Origin: Treponema sp.
GTDB taxonomy: Bacteria > Spirochaetota > Spirochaetia > Treponematales > Treponemataceae
Direction: 5' to 3'
DNA length: 61,567 nucleotides
Assembly: GCA_024693045.1 (NCBI GenBank)
Contig: JAILLQ010000017.1
Span: forward strand, 1-61,567
This document shows, piece after piece, positions 43,862 to 52,036 of this stretch (position 1 is its first letter; each line of letters begins with the position of its first letter). The notes under the pieces were generated by a model. That model had not been told where the DNA came from, did not search any database, and worked only from the letters and a program-made list of their open reading frames with translations. A program made the position numbers and the translations under genes.

Positions 43862-45262
43862 TTAATATTTTTCAACACAAGTTCTATATAGCTCCGGGTG
43901 TTCAAAGCGTAAGCTGGTCCAGAACCATATAGAAAGTTGTATTAAATACTTTTTTAATTCGCACATAGCGGGTACGGGTTTTTCGATTTTTGAGTTTGTT
44001 GTGTAGCCCAGCGAAAAGCATTCTCCTGCGCAGGTGTATCTTGCCCAGCATTTTTTGCAATACCTGATTTTGTCCGCATATAGACGTTCCAATTTTTGTT
44101 TTTTTGAAGGATCAAATCCGTCGGTAAGGTTTCCTATGATTCCTTCTTTGTTTCCAATAAAGGCAGGGCAGATGATAATGTTTTCTTTTGCATCGACTGC
44201 AAATGAACTTACTCCTGCGGAACATCGGTAATAGATTCTGAAGGGGCGGATTGTTACTTTTAGGAATCTGGTAAAATAATCTTCACTTTTCATGAAGGCG
44301 GAAAAGATATCATTTCGATTGCTTACAAGTTGTTTATACATCCATTTTGCAAAGCGGTCGTAGGAATCTTTTATTTCTTCAATGTTATTCATGTTTATGG
44401 AATTTTTGTCATTTTCGGGGAGGCGAACGGGTTTCATTCCAACTACTTCTGGTTTGAAAGCAAAAAGGGTTTTAAAAATTTTTATAAAATCGTGATTGTT
44501 AGCAGAATAGGTTGCTGCCAGCCCAAAGAAATCTTTGTTTTCAAGATTATTTATGTTTTGTGAAACTTTTTCGTAGTTTAAGCCGGTTCTATTAAGTTCA
44601 GAGATTTCCTTTTCTCCATCAAGGCTGACGCCAAAAAGAATATTGTTTTTTTTCAAAAGTGAACTTACTTTTGGGGTGAGCAACATTCCGTTTGAGGCAA
44701 GCTGGCAGAAAATATTTATATTGCGTTTTTCTTTTAACTCCAGAACGAATTCATTTACTTTTAAGATAAAATCTAATCGTAAAAGAGGTTCTCCGGAGCC
44801 GGTTAAATCTATGATGAAGCGTCGGTTTGAATCGGGAACAAATTTATCCAGAAAAAATAGAATTGCTTTTTTTGCAGTTTCCAAATTCATATCGAAGGAG
44901 GTGTCTTTACGGGCAAAACAGTAGGAGCAGTGCAGATTACAGCGGGTTGATTGAACAAGTTTAAGATAGTAATCGTTGTAGTATAAGTCGCCCTTTGCGT
45001 GGGCTTTTATGGGTGAAAGGATTTTGCTTTCCTTAAATTCCTGTAATTTGGAAAGAGTCATTTCAATTTCTTTATGAGGATACTTTTGCTTAATGTTTTC
45101 ATCCATTGTTTCAAAATCCAGATTTTGAGCCAGTAACAAGTCTTTTGCGCAATCAGTAATCGGAAAGTAGGTAAGTGTGTTGGCACTAAACAAAAAAGGC
45201 TGATTAAATACTGAAAAAACTGCGGCATCTGTATTTTCTAATTGAGTACAAAATCTTTTCAT
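43862..45262 (-). CDS. Radical SAM/SPASM peptide-maturase-like enzyme
   Basis: A 466-aa enzyme. The radical SAM 4Fe-4S motif is C108-NLH-C112-SY-C115. The C-terminal SPASM region holds further cysteines (YYRCSAG, IIICPAF, YCKKCWARYTCAGEC, AMCELKK) for auxiliary clusters. Residues 1-95 could be a peptide-recognition part. SPASM enzymes modify ribosomal peptides (thioether, C-C links) or activate enzymes. Its position between the TolC-like gene (4-bp ATGA overlap) and the cargo gene suggests the cargo as substrate, with the GGGxC cysteines as candidate sites. Confidence 0.88.
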   Translation of the reverse strand: MKRFCTQLENTDAAVFSVFNQPFLFSANTLTYFPITDCAKDLLLAQNLDFETMDENIKQKYPHKEIEMTLSKLQEFKESKILSPIKAHAKGDLYYNDYYLKLVQSTRCNLHCSYCFARKDTSFDMNLETAKKAILFFLDKFVPDSNRRFIIDLTGSGEPLLRLDFILKVNEFVLELKEKRNINIFCQLASNGMLLTPKVSSLLKKNNILFGVSLDGEKEISELNRTGLNYEKVSQNINNLENKDFFGLAATYSANNHDFIKIFKTLFAFKPEVVGMKPVRLPENDKNSINMNNIEEIKDSYDRFAKWMYKQLVSNRNDIFSAFMKSEDYFTRFLKVTIRPFRIYYRCSAGVSSFAVDAKENIIICPAFIGNKEGIIGNLTDGFDPSKKQKLERLYADKIRYCKKCWARYTCAGECFSLGYTTNSKIEKPVPAMCELKKYLIQLSIWFWTSLRFEHPELYRTCVEKY

Positions 45263-46641
45263 TTACACTGAGTCCTTTTCCATTTGTATAACCAAAGGTT
45301 ATCTTCCAGATTTTTATAAATACATTCTGATTCTGCTGCATTAAGCCGAACTTCTTCTAATTCCTGTTTTGAACACTTTCCCTCAGAATGTAATTTTTCA
45401 TAGTCATTTACGAGTTGAAGTCGATTTTTGTGCATTTCTAAAGCTTGATTTAGCTGGGATTCATATGAAACAATTATGTTCTGCAAGTTTTCCTGCTGAT
45501 TTTTTGTTTCGGTGTTTATTGTTTCCAGTTTTTCTTCACAGATTTTCAGATTGTTTTTGTACAACTGTTTCCGTAGTTTTTTTGATGGAGAAAAGAATTC
45601 TGAAAAACTTATGCTCAGCGAAAAATCCCAGTTTAAAACAGTTTTATCCTGTACAAAATCAATTTCAAAGCTATCATCGGTTTTTGTGGTTTCCGTGAAA
45701 CTACCGCTAAGTGTGAGAACAGGGGCTGTATCCTGTCGGGTTATTAAGTTTTGAAGATTTAATATTTCGATATCGTTCAGGATTTTTTGTCTGGAAATGT
45801 TGTAAATAAATAATTCATTTTTAGATTCCGGTAATTCTGAATCCGTTAAAAAAGATTCGAAAGAATTTCCGCAAAGGTTTTTGATTTTGTATTGTAGGCT
45901 TTCTCTTGAGTTTACAGTTTCAAGATAGTCTTTATAGAATTCCCATTTTTTGTTTTCCAGAGTCCAAATTTCAGATATTGAAATTTTGGATTTTTCAAAG
46001 AGTTCTTTTGCAGCTGCAATTCGTAATTCATAGAAACCGATGTAGTTGGTGTATTTTTCAATTAGTCTGTTTAAGCATCTTATTTGAATGTAATATTCGG
46101 TTACTGTTTCTAATAAGCTTTTTTCAACAGAATTCATTGAGTAGAATGCCGATCGAATATTTCGGTCCAATATTTCTGAGTTGGGGTCTTTTATTCCTGG
46201 TGCTATTGCCGGATTCAAACTCTGGTTTATTGATAGATTTGCCGAAGGTGTTTTTGAATAACCGATTGAATCAGAGTCGATTTCTTCTGCGGAATAGTCG
46301 ATGATACCTCTGTCTATTCCGAAGGATATTCCGGCGGATAGTGAATTTCCGAAAGGATTTTTCTTTGAAACAGAAATATTGGCTTTTGACGAAGACGGAT
46401 ACCAAACTATGTTTTCGTAAATATCATTGAAGCCGGAATTTACTGAATAATTCAATGAAAGCGGATAAAGACTATTTTTGTAGTAATAGGAAGTTTGTGC
46501 ATATTCATATGAGTACTGTGCAGAGTGCATGTCGGGATTGTTACGAATGGCAGTTTTCCAGATAGATTCCAGTTCTGTTTCTGCACTTACAGCAAGAGAG
46601 GCAAATATAGTAAGTAAACTAAGGATACAATGTTTTTTCAT
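45259..46641 (-). CDS. TolC-family outer-membrane efflux protein
   Basis: A 460-aa exported protein (signal peptide to AVSAE, residue 21). Two repeats of long coiled helices and beta segments follow the TolC pattern: LESIWKTAIRNNPDMHSAQYS at the mature start, AAAELFEKSKISISEIW in the first repeat, and a similar NRLQLVNDYEKLHSEGKCSK in the second. It would form the outer-membrane channel of the type I system. It is 2 bp from the adaptor gene and overlaps the radical SAM gene. Confidence 0.85.
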   Translation of the reverse strand: MKKHCILSLLTIFASLAVSAETELESIWKTAIRNNPDMHSAQYSYEYAQTSYYYKNSLYPLSLNYSVNSGFNDIYENIVWYPSSSKANISVSKKNPFGNSLSAGISFGIDRGIIDYSAEEIDSDSIGYSKTPSANLSINQSLNPAIAPGIKDPNSEILDRNIRSAFYSMNSVEKSLLETVTEYYIQIRCLNRLIEKYTNYIGFYELRIAAAKELFEKSKISISEIWTLENKKWEFYKDYLETVNSRESLQYKIKNLCGNSFESFLTDSELPESKNELFIYNISRQKILNDIEILNLQNLITRQDTAPVLTLSGSFTETTKTDDSFEIDFVQDKTVLNWDFSLSISFSEFFSPSKKLRKQLYKNNLKICEEKLETINTETKNQQENLQNIIVSYESQLNQALEMHKNRLQLVNDYEKLHSEGKCSKQELEEVRLNAAESECIYKNLEDNLWLYKWKRTQCK

Positions 46642-46643
46642 TT

Positions 46644-47798
46644 CTAATACAGGAAATCAATTTTTCTTAGGATGTAGTAAATAATTCGTTCTGTTTCCAA
46701 CACGATTCTTGCATCTGTTTCCAGGCCTGAACGAACAGGAAATGCTTCTCCGTGGCGGTTCTTGAATAAGGCCCTGTCTAAGTCTGCGTACACAATGTAG
46801 TAAAGATAGCCATTGTTCCCTGCGCGGATATCAGGATCTACGGCCGTTATAATTCCTTCGGCGCCTTTGTATTCAAAGAAGGGAAAGGCGGAAAGCCGGT
46901 ATTTTACTTTTAGTCCTGGTTTAATTTTTCCCATATCCTTTGGTGAAATTTGCATTTCAACGCGGAAATTCTTTTCATCGTTTGGGATGATGTTCAAAAC
47001 GTTTGCACCTGATTCAAGGTAATCACCCAGATTTAGAGAAGCAATTTCCTGTACAAATCCATCAACCGGTGCATAAACTTTTAGAAATTCGTATTGGCTG
47101 TCCAGCTTTTGAATTTCCTGAGTAACTGTCGAAAATGCCAAAGACAGTTCATTCTTTTCTTGATTTATTGAGTTAATAAAATCGGCTTTATAACTTTCTA
47201 GATTTTTAGAATTGTAATCGTATTCGAGTTTGCGCTGATTAATATTTTTTTGGTTTCGTAAACTTTCAGGTAAGTTCTTTTCGTCCTGCAGAGTTTGATA
47301 TGAGATTTTCTTTTGAATCAAAAGCTTTTCTACATTAGTTCGATAACTATCGTACCGCGTAAACGCAACTTCGTTTGATTTGTTTACTAGATTCTTCCTG
47401 TTGTAATAGCTTTGCGAAAGCTGTTCCAGACCGTTCAAACGCTCTTCGATATTGTTCTTTTCGGCTAGTAAATTTTCACGCTGAGAATCGTAAATTGCAG
47501 GATCAATTTTATATAGAAAATCGCCCTTAAATACTTTTTGACCGGGCTTAAAATTTATTTCTATAATTTTTCCTGATATTACATTTTTAACTGAAGAAAT
47601 GTTTCCTTCTGTGCGGACGATTCCATGAACTTTGATAACATCATCGATTTTTCCAACGAATAAAAAAACTAGAGCTGTTGTAAATAAAATAATTATTGTG
47701 TAGAGCAGAACATTAATTTCTGAGGGAACTTTCAATTGCAGAAATTCTTTTGAGTAAACCATTGTATTTTGGTGTTGAACTACCATTACTCTTTTCAT
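46644..47798 (-). CDS. HlyD-family membrane-fusion adaptor
   Basis: A 384-aa protein with a single N-terminal membrane span (INVLLYTIIILFTTALVFLFVG, about residues 29-50), a lipoyl/barrel-sandwich part (GKIIEINFKPGQKVFKGDFL and VYAPVDGFVQEIASLNLGDYL), and a long coiled coil between. It links the ABC exporter to TolC. The chosen ATG has GGAGAG 8 bp upstream; it overlaps the end of the ABC gene by 86 bp in another frame. A start at 47762 would shorten the overlap but lacks that site. Confidence 0.87.
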   Translation of the reverse strand: MKRVMVVQHQNTMVYSKEFLQLKVPSEINVLLYTIIILFTTALVFLFVGKIDDVIKVHGIVRTEGNISSVKNVISGKIIEINFKPGQKVFKGDFLYKIDPAIYDSQRENLLAEKNNIEERLNGLEQLSQSYYNRKNLVNKSNEVAFTRYDSYRTNVEKLLIQKKISYQTLQDEKNLPESLRNQKNINQRKLEYDYNSKNLESYKADFINSINQEKNELSLAFSTVTQEIQKLDSQYEFLKVYAPVDGFVQEIASLNLGDYLESGANVLNIIPNDEKNFRVEMQISPKDMGKIKPGLKVKYRLSAFPFFEYKGAEGIITAVDPDIRAGNNGYLYYIVYADLDRALFKNRHGEAFPVRSGLETDARIVLETERIIYYILRKIDFLY

Positions 47799-49935
47799 TT
47801 TGAGCTCTCCATAAACTTTTATAAAATCCGTTTTTTGCTAATAATTCAAAGTGACTGCCTTGCTCCACAAGATTGCCTTTATTGAAAACGTAAATTAAAT
47901 CGCAGTCTTTTATTGTCGAAAGGCGGTGAGCAACCATGATTACAGTGCGCCCCTGAATACGTGTAAAAATAGTGTCCATAATTGCCTGCTCAGAAATGCT
48001 ATCCAGGCTTGCTGTGGCTTCATCTAAAATAAGCATGTCTGGATTTCGCATAAGGATGCGTGCCATGGCAAGTCTTTGCCTTTCCCCGCCGGACAAGGTT
48101 GAGCCGTGTTCGCCGACGTAGGTGTTAAATTTTTCCGGAAGACGCTGAATAAACTCGTAAGACTGCGAGGCCATGCTGCTGGCAAGTATTCTTTTTGGGT
48201 CGGGATTTTCGCAGCCCCAGGCGATGTTTTCGCTTATTGTTCCGCTGAACAAAAGACTTTCCTGTGGAACATAGCCGATTTTTTCTCTGAATGAAGAAGT
48301 TTTTAAATCTGCGATGTCTGTTCCGTTTATTAGAATTTGTCCTTCTTCCAGTTGATAAAATTTCATCAGAAGTTTTAGGAGTGTAGTTTTTCCTGAACCG
48401 GAGCTACCGACAAAGGCGACTTTCTTTCCTGCAGGTATTACGAATGAAACATTTTCTACAGCTCTTCCCCGAGTTCCATATGAAAAAGAAACATTTTTGA
48501 ATTCAATATCGCCTTCAAGTTTTTCAACTTCTTCCAGATTTTCTTCGTCCGGACATTCTTCTTCCATGTCAATTATGTCTGTAAGTCTTTCTGCAGAAAT
48601 CATAACTTCCTGAAGATGCAGTTGCATTGTTAGAAGCCTTTTGAGAGGCCCCAGAAAAAAGCCTGAAAGTGTATTAAACGAAATCAACTGGCCAAGGGTA
48701 AGTTTTCCGTCAAAAATCATGAAGCTACCAAACCAATACAATGCCAGAGTTCCTGTTCCCGAAATAAATTCTTGAATAGCCCGCTGACTGTTTCCAATTC
48801 TGCCTAGTTCCAGGGCTTTATCGGCAGCAAGGACAATTTTTTCTTCTACGCGGGAAAAAGCTTTTCCTTCTGTTGCCAGTCCCTTTATTGTAGAAATGCC
48901 GTTAATGCTTTCGTACATTGCTGCATTTTTATCTGCTTCTAAAATGGAGCGGTGTTTTATCTTTTGCTTGAAAGGCCCTGAATAAATCCAGACAATAATC
49001 GAAGATAAAAAAACTGGAATAATAGAAATGGGTAAAAGATTCATGCCGAGCTTAAAAAGGAAAAAGCCTCCTACAACGAGCATGAATGAATCCATTATGA
49101 TTCCAAGGGTTGTAGAAGAAATTGCATTTTTTACAGTTTCCGCATCATTTATTCGAGAAAGAATTTCGCCTGTTTTTCTGGATGAAAAAAACGAAAGTGG
49201 CAGATGTAGCAGGTGGCAGAAAAAATCAGAAAGAAGGGATACATCAATTTTGGTTCCCATGTACAAAATAATTTGGCTTCGGCAGTATTCAATTACAGTT
49301 TGAAAAATAATTACAGCAAAATAGCAGATGGAACAAAGATTCAGCGTAGAACGAACCTGCGAATACAGTACTTCGTCGATTAGAAATCTGAAGTAAAAAG
49401 AAACAAATACTCCAAAGATAGAAAGTAGAAGGCTTGCAATTAAAACCTCTATTACAAGCCGTTTGTGAGGTTTTAGCAAGTAGGCAAATCTGATTAATAG
49501 ACCACGATTTTCGTTACCTTTTTCGAAGTTCGATGTTGGAAAAAGTATAAAAAATACTCCGGACCACCAGGATAAGAAGTCTTCTAGTTTTTCTTTTCTA
49601 AAACCTTCGCCGGGATCACTTATGTAAACATGTTTTTTTGTAACTTTATATACTACGACATAGTGGTCGAATTTTTGTTTTATGTGAAAAATTGAAGGAA
49701 GTGGAATGTCATGTATTTTATCTTTTTCCGGGGACATTAAGCCCTTACAGCTTAAGCCAAATTTTTCTGCACCTTTTACGATTCCATATCCAGATGTGCC
49801 AACGCTATCTGTTCCTGCGGCTGAACGAATGCGCCGTAGAGGTACTGATTTTCCGTAATATTGTAGAATGATTGAAATACACGCAGCGCCGCAGTCTGTC
49901 TCATCGTGCTGTAAAACTTTTTTAATTCGGGCCAT
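47713..49935 (-). CDS. C39-peptidase-containing ABC exporter (PCAT)
   Basis: A 740-aa exporter that cuts double-glycine leaders and exports the cargo. The N-terminal C39 peptidase has Cys15 (HDETDCGAAC), His91 (FDHYVVVYKV) and Asp107 (ISDPGEGF). A six-span membrane domain covers about residues 150-430. The ATPase has Walker A GSSGSGKTTLL, the signature LSGGERQRLAMARI, Walker B MLILDEATA and the switch VAHRLSTI. It is the first gene of the secretion operon. No Shine-Dalgarno is visible, and the start codon lies very close to the promoter. Confidence 0.95.
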   Translation of the reverse strand: MARIKKVLQHDETDCGAACISIILQYYGKSVPLRRIRSAAGTDSVGTSGYGIVKGAEKFGLSCKGLMSPEKDKIHDIPLPSIFHIKQKFDHYVVVYKVTKKHVYISDPGEGFRKEKLEDFLSWWSGVFFILFPTSNFEKGNENRGLLIRFAYLLKPHKRLVIEVLIASLLLSIFGVFVSFYFRFLIDEVLYSQVRSTLNLCSICYFAVIIFQTVIEYCRSQIILYMGTKIDVSLLSDFFCHLLHLPLSFFSSRKTGEILSRINDAETVKNAISSTTLGIIMDSFMLVVGGFFLFKLGMNLLPISIIPVFLSSIIVWIYSGPFKQKIKHRSILEADKNAAMYESINGISTIKGLATEGKAFSRVEEKIVLAADKALELGRIGNSQRAIQEFISGTGTLALYWFGSFMIFDGKLTLGQLISFNTLSGFFLGPLKRLLTMQLHLQEVMISAERLTDIIDMEEECPDEENLEEVEKLEGDIEFKNVSFSYGTRGRAVENVSFVIPAGKKVAFVGSSGSGKTTLLKLLMKFYQLEEGQILINGTDIADLKTSSFREKIGYVPQESLLFSGTISENIAWGCENPDPKRILASSMASQSYEFIQRLPEKFNTYVGEHGSTLSGGERQRLAMARILMRNPDMLILDEATASLDSISEQAIMDTIFTRIQGRTVIMVAHRLSTIKDCDLIYVFNKGNLVEQGSHFELLAKNGFYKSLWRAQNEKSNGSSTPKYNGLLKRISAIESSLRN

Positions 49936-49952
49936 AATTAACTTTTTGAAAC

Positions 49953-49983
49953 AATATAACTATATATATATATATATTGTCAA
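49953..49983 (-). promoter_or_regulatory. Secretion-operon promoter with (TA)8 spacer
   Basis: On the reverse strand: perfect TTGACA (49983-49978), then a pure TA dinucleotide tract of 17 bp (49977-49961), then GTTATATT. The best -10, TATATT (49958-49953), is 19 bp from the -35; loss of one TA unit would give the optimal 17 bp. This is a typical layout for switching by repeat slippage. Functional role is inferred. Confidence 0.6.
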
Positions 49984-50086
49984 GATATTTCTAAAATTTA
50001 AAAATTTTTTTATTTTTGTCCTTTTCAAGCAAAATCGCATAGGCTAAGGTATAGAGAGTAAATAAAAAGTTTTTTGAGGAGAGAAA

Positions 50087-50554
50087 ATGAAGAAAATTAT
50101 TGTATTACTCTTAATTGCTTTGTTAATTATTTCTTGTAAAAAGGAAAAACAGGATACATCCCGAGTTTTATCAGAAATACAGAAATCACTTCCAGAGGTT
50201 GAGCAAAATTCCAGAAAGAATATTGCAACTATAGGTGATGATATTGATGTCTGGTATGAAACAGATGATTCTGTTGTATACGCAAAAAAATCTACAAATG
50301 AACAGCTTGTCATTGTTTGTGATAATACAGATTATGACTATTCTCAAAAACAAATAATAGGACAAATAAAGTATATGTTAGAACATCGTTCGAAAAGTTT
50401 AGAGAATTCGATTAATTTTACAGAAAAGCGCATTATACCCATAGGCAAAAAGTATTCATTCAAGACGGAAGAAATCTATGATGAATACTATAAAATTTCG
50501 GTTACGAGGTATTATGTAACTTATAGGGAAATATACGGAGAATTTAACGTATAA
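50087..50554 (+). CDS. Putative immunity-type lipoprotein (orphan)
   Basis: A 155-aa lipoprotein (lipobox LIISC at residues 13-17) with a GGAG ribosome site. It shares the middle SVVYAKKSTNEQLVIVC and the end RYYVTYREIYGEFN with the lipoproteins at 39626 and 42084. No cargo gene accompanies it; it is divergent from the exporter operon. It may be an orphan immunity gene, as is common in effector-immunity loci. Confidence 0.65.
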   Translation: MKKIIVLLLIALLIISCKKEKQDTSRVLSEIQKSLPEVEQNSRKNIATIGDDIDVWYETDDSVVYAKKSTNEQLVIVCDNTDYDYSQKQIIGQIKYMLEHRSKSLENSINFTEKRIIPIGKKYSFKTEEIYDEYYKISVTRYYVTYREIYGEFNV

Positions 50555-50658
50555 AGCCTAATGATTTCAATCTTTGCACATCTCTCTTAGGGCTACTACT
50601 TAACATTTTAGCTCTTGGAGAAATGAGTAGTCAAAAAGTGATCTTTAATTTGCAAAAT

Positions 50659-50685
50659 AGGAGATAGGTACTTTACCTATCTCCT
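50659..50685. repeat. Perfect 12-bp inverted repeat at a cassette junction
   Basis: AGGAGATAGGTA (50659-50670), loop CTT, TACCTATCTCCT (50674-50685). No T-run follows, so it is a weak candidate for a rho-independent terminator. It lies 12 bp before the duplicated gene tail and might mark a recombination point. Confidence 0.6.
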
Positions 50686-50697
50686 AAAGTGGTTTTT

Positions 50698-50781
50698 AAA
50701 TTTACTTATGACGGTCCAGTTTCCAAAGGTTTGTTTTTAGACTTATGGCCAAACCCCTCATACAAAATTTTGGAGAAATAA
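50698..50781 (+). pseudogene. Duplicated 3' tail of the 39037-39576 gene
   Basis: Encodes KFTYDGPVSKGLFLDLWPNP then SYKILEK and stop, the same as the end of the protein at 39037-39576, with 81 of 84 bases identical. No upstream start is present. Similarity continues into the first codons of the downstream gene (ATGAAAAAACTA in both places). The copies lie in opposite orientation, 11 kb apart. Confidence 0.9.
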
Positions 50782-50782
50782 C

Positions 50783-51730
50783 ATGAAAAAACTAGTAGTT
50801 TTAGTTTTAATAATTGTTTCGAGTGTTGGATATGCTAAAACGTATTCTCCTTTCTGCTTCAATAGTAAGTATGGAATTATTGATGAAAGTAGAAATGTTG
50901 TAATTCAACCTGAATACAAAGATATTAATGTTTTTAAAAATCTTTGTATTGTCTGTGAGCCAGAGGACTCTGGGCAAATTGTATATACGCCAGACTTAAA
51001 AAAAGTTTATACTTTTGAAAACAAAGTTGCTATCTGGGAAAAATATAATGATCGGGAGCTTCGGCTAGGAAAAAAACTTCTTTTTAACCTTGATACTTTA
51101 GAAGTTTATTCCAGAACTTTTGACGAAAAGTATAATTCAGAATATGGTTATAGAAATAATAGACAAGTAGTTTTAATGTCTAATGAAGACGATTCTCAAC
51201 CATATAACATTTTTCGTGTTGTTGACAGAAAACATAAAATATTTACACCAAAATTATTACAAGCAGATACTTGGTATTCGGAAGGTTTATTGCCGGTAAT
51301 TTTTCTTGATGGAAAGAGCGGTTACATAAATGAAAATGGAAAACTCATAATTGAAGTACCGCTTTATGATGATAAGAGAACGGCAGGTATAAGAATTTCC
51401 CCCAATCTAAATTATTCTTTTAATGAGGGAATTGCTCTTGTACAAACTGAAAAAGATGTATGGCAATTGCTTGATAAAGGAGGAAATTTAAAAAAACTTC
51501 CAGAAGAATATACATATTATGCAAGAATTTTTTCTAATGGTCTCCTTCTGATAGAGAATAGCGAACAAAAATTCGGTTTTATAAATAGAAATGCAGATGT
51601 TGCCATTCCATGTATTTTTGATTCTGCAAAAACGTTTAAGGGTAAATATGCAATCGTTGTACATCGTGGTAAAGATGCAATCGTTGATGCAAACGGAAAA
51701 ATTTATTATTGCGAAGATTTTTGTAAATAG
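50783..51730 (+). CDS. Exported WG-repeat protein
   Basis: A 315-aa protein with a signal peptide (MKKLVVLVLIIVSSVGYAK). It has at least three WG-type beta repeats: KYGIIDESRNVVIQPEYKD near residue 30, KSGYINENGKLIIEVPLYDD near 178, and KFGFINRNADVAIPCIFDSA near 262. WG repeats are structural beta modules in envelope proteins; no activity is known. It may be another cassette of the island, as it sits directly behind a duplicated gene tail. Confidence 0.75.
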   Translation: MKKLVVLVLIIVSSVGYAKTYSPFCFNSKYGIIDESRNVVIQPEYKDINVFKNLCIVCEPEDSGQIVYTPDLKKVYTFENKVAIWEKYNDRELRLGKKLLFNLDTLEVYSRTFDEKYNSEYGYRNNRQVVLMSNEDDSQPYNIFRVVDRKHKIFTPKLLQADTWYSEGLLPVIFLDGKSGYINENGKLIIEVPLYDDKRTAGIRISPNLNYSFNEGIALVQTEKDVWQLLDKGGNLKKLPEEYTYYARIFSNGLLLIENSEQKFGFINRNADVAIPCIFDSAKTFKGKYAIVVHRGKDAIVDANGKIYYCEDFCK

Positions 51731-51744
51731 CAATTTATAGAGAA

Positions 51745-51858
51745 ATGAAGAAATTTAATCTAATTGATTTTTGCAGTTGGACACCAAAGGGCTGCTTGCG
51801 GTGAATGGGGGATTTCTCAGGGAATCCTTTTTGTGCTTTAAAAAAAAACATGCTCTGA
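51745..51858 (+). pseudogene. Frameshifted double-glycine leader remnant
   Basis: ATG at 51745 begins MKKFNLIDF. A run of five T (six in the intact cargo gene) shifts the frame; the other frame then reads QLDTKGLLAVNGG, identical to the cargo leader, and continues only FLRESFLCFKK to a stop near 51866. The DNA is clearly homologous to the start of the 42597-43835 gene. It is either a decayed precursor or a spare leader that slippage could restore. Confidence 0.8.
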
Positions 51859-51866
51859 GATTTTTT

Positions 51867-52034
51867 ACATAATCGTAAATAATTCCGAGCATGATGAAAG
51901 TATAACTCTTTCAGATCAACCTTACTGGACTGAATTATTTTCCGGTGATAAATATGATTTAATTAACAATTTTGAATGCAAAAGCCAGGAATTTTATCTC
52001 ATGTATCACACAGAAAACAATTACGTGTAACTTT
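51867..52034 (+). other. Short open frame remnant before proC
   Basis: A stop-free frame reads through NNSEHDESITLSDQPYWTEL and FSGDKYDLINNF to a stop near 52032. It has no credible start codon or ribosome site. It may be the decayed end of a cargo or lipoprotein gene near the right island boundary; no homologue is recognised. Confidence 0.3.
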
Positions 52035-52036
52035 CT

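Noticed and set aside
37638..52036. Site-specific integrase or transposase in the island
   Set aside because: I looked for Tyr-recombinase, Ser-recombinase and transposase motifs in the open frames and saw none, so the mechanism of insertion is left open.
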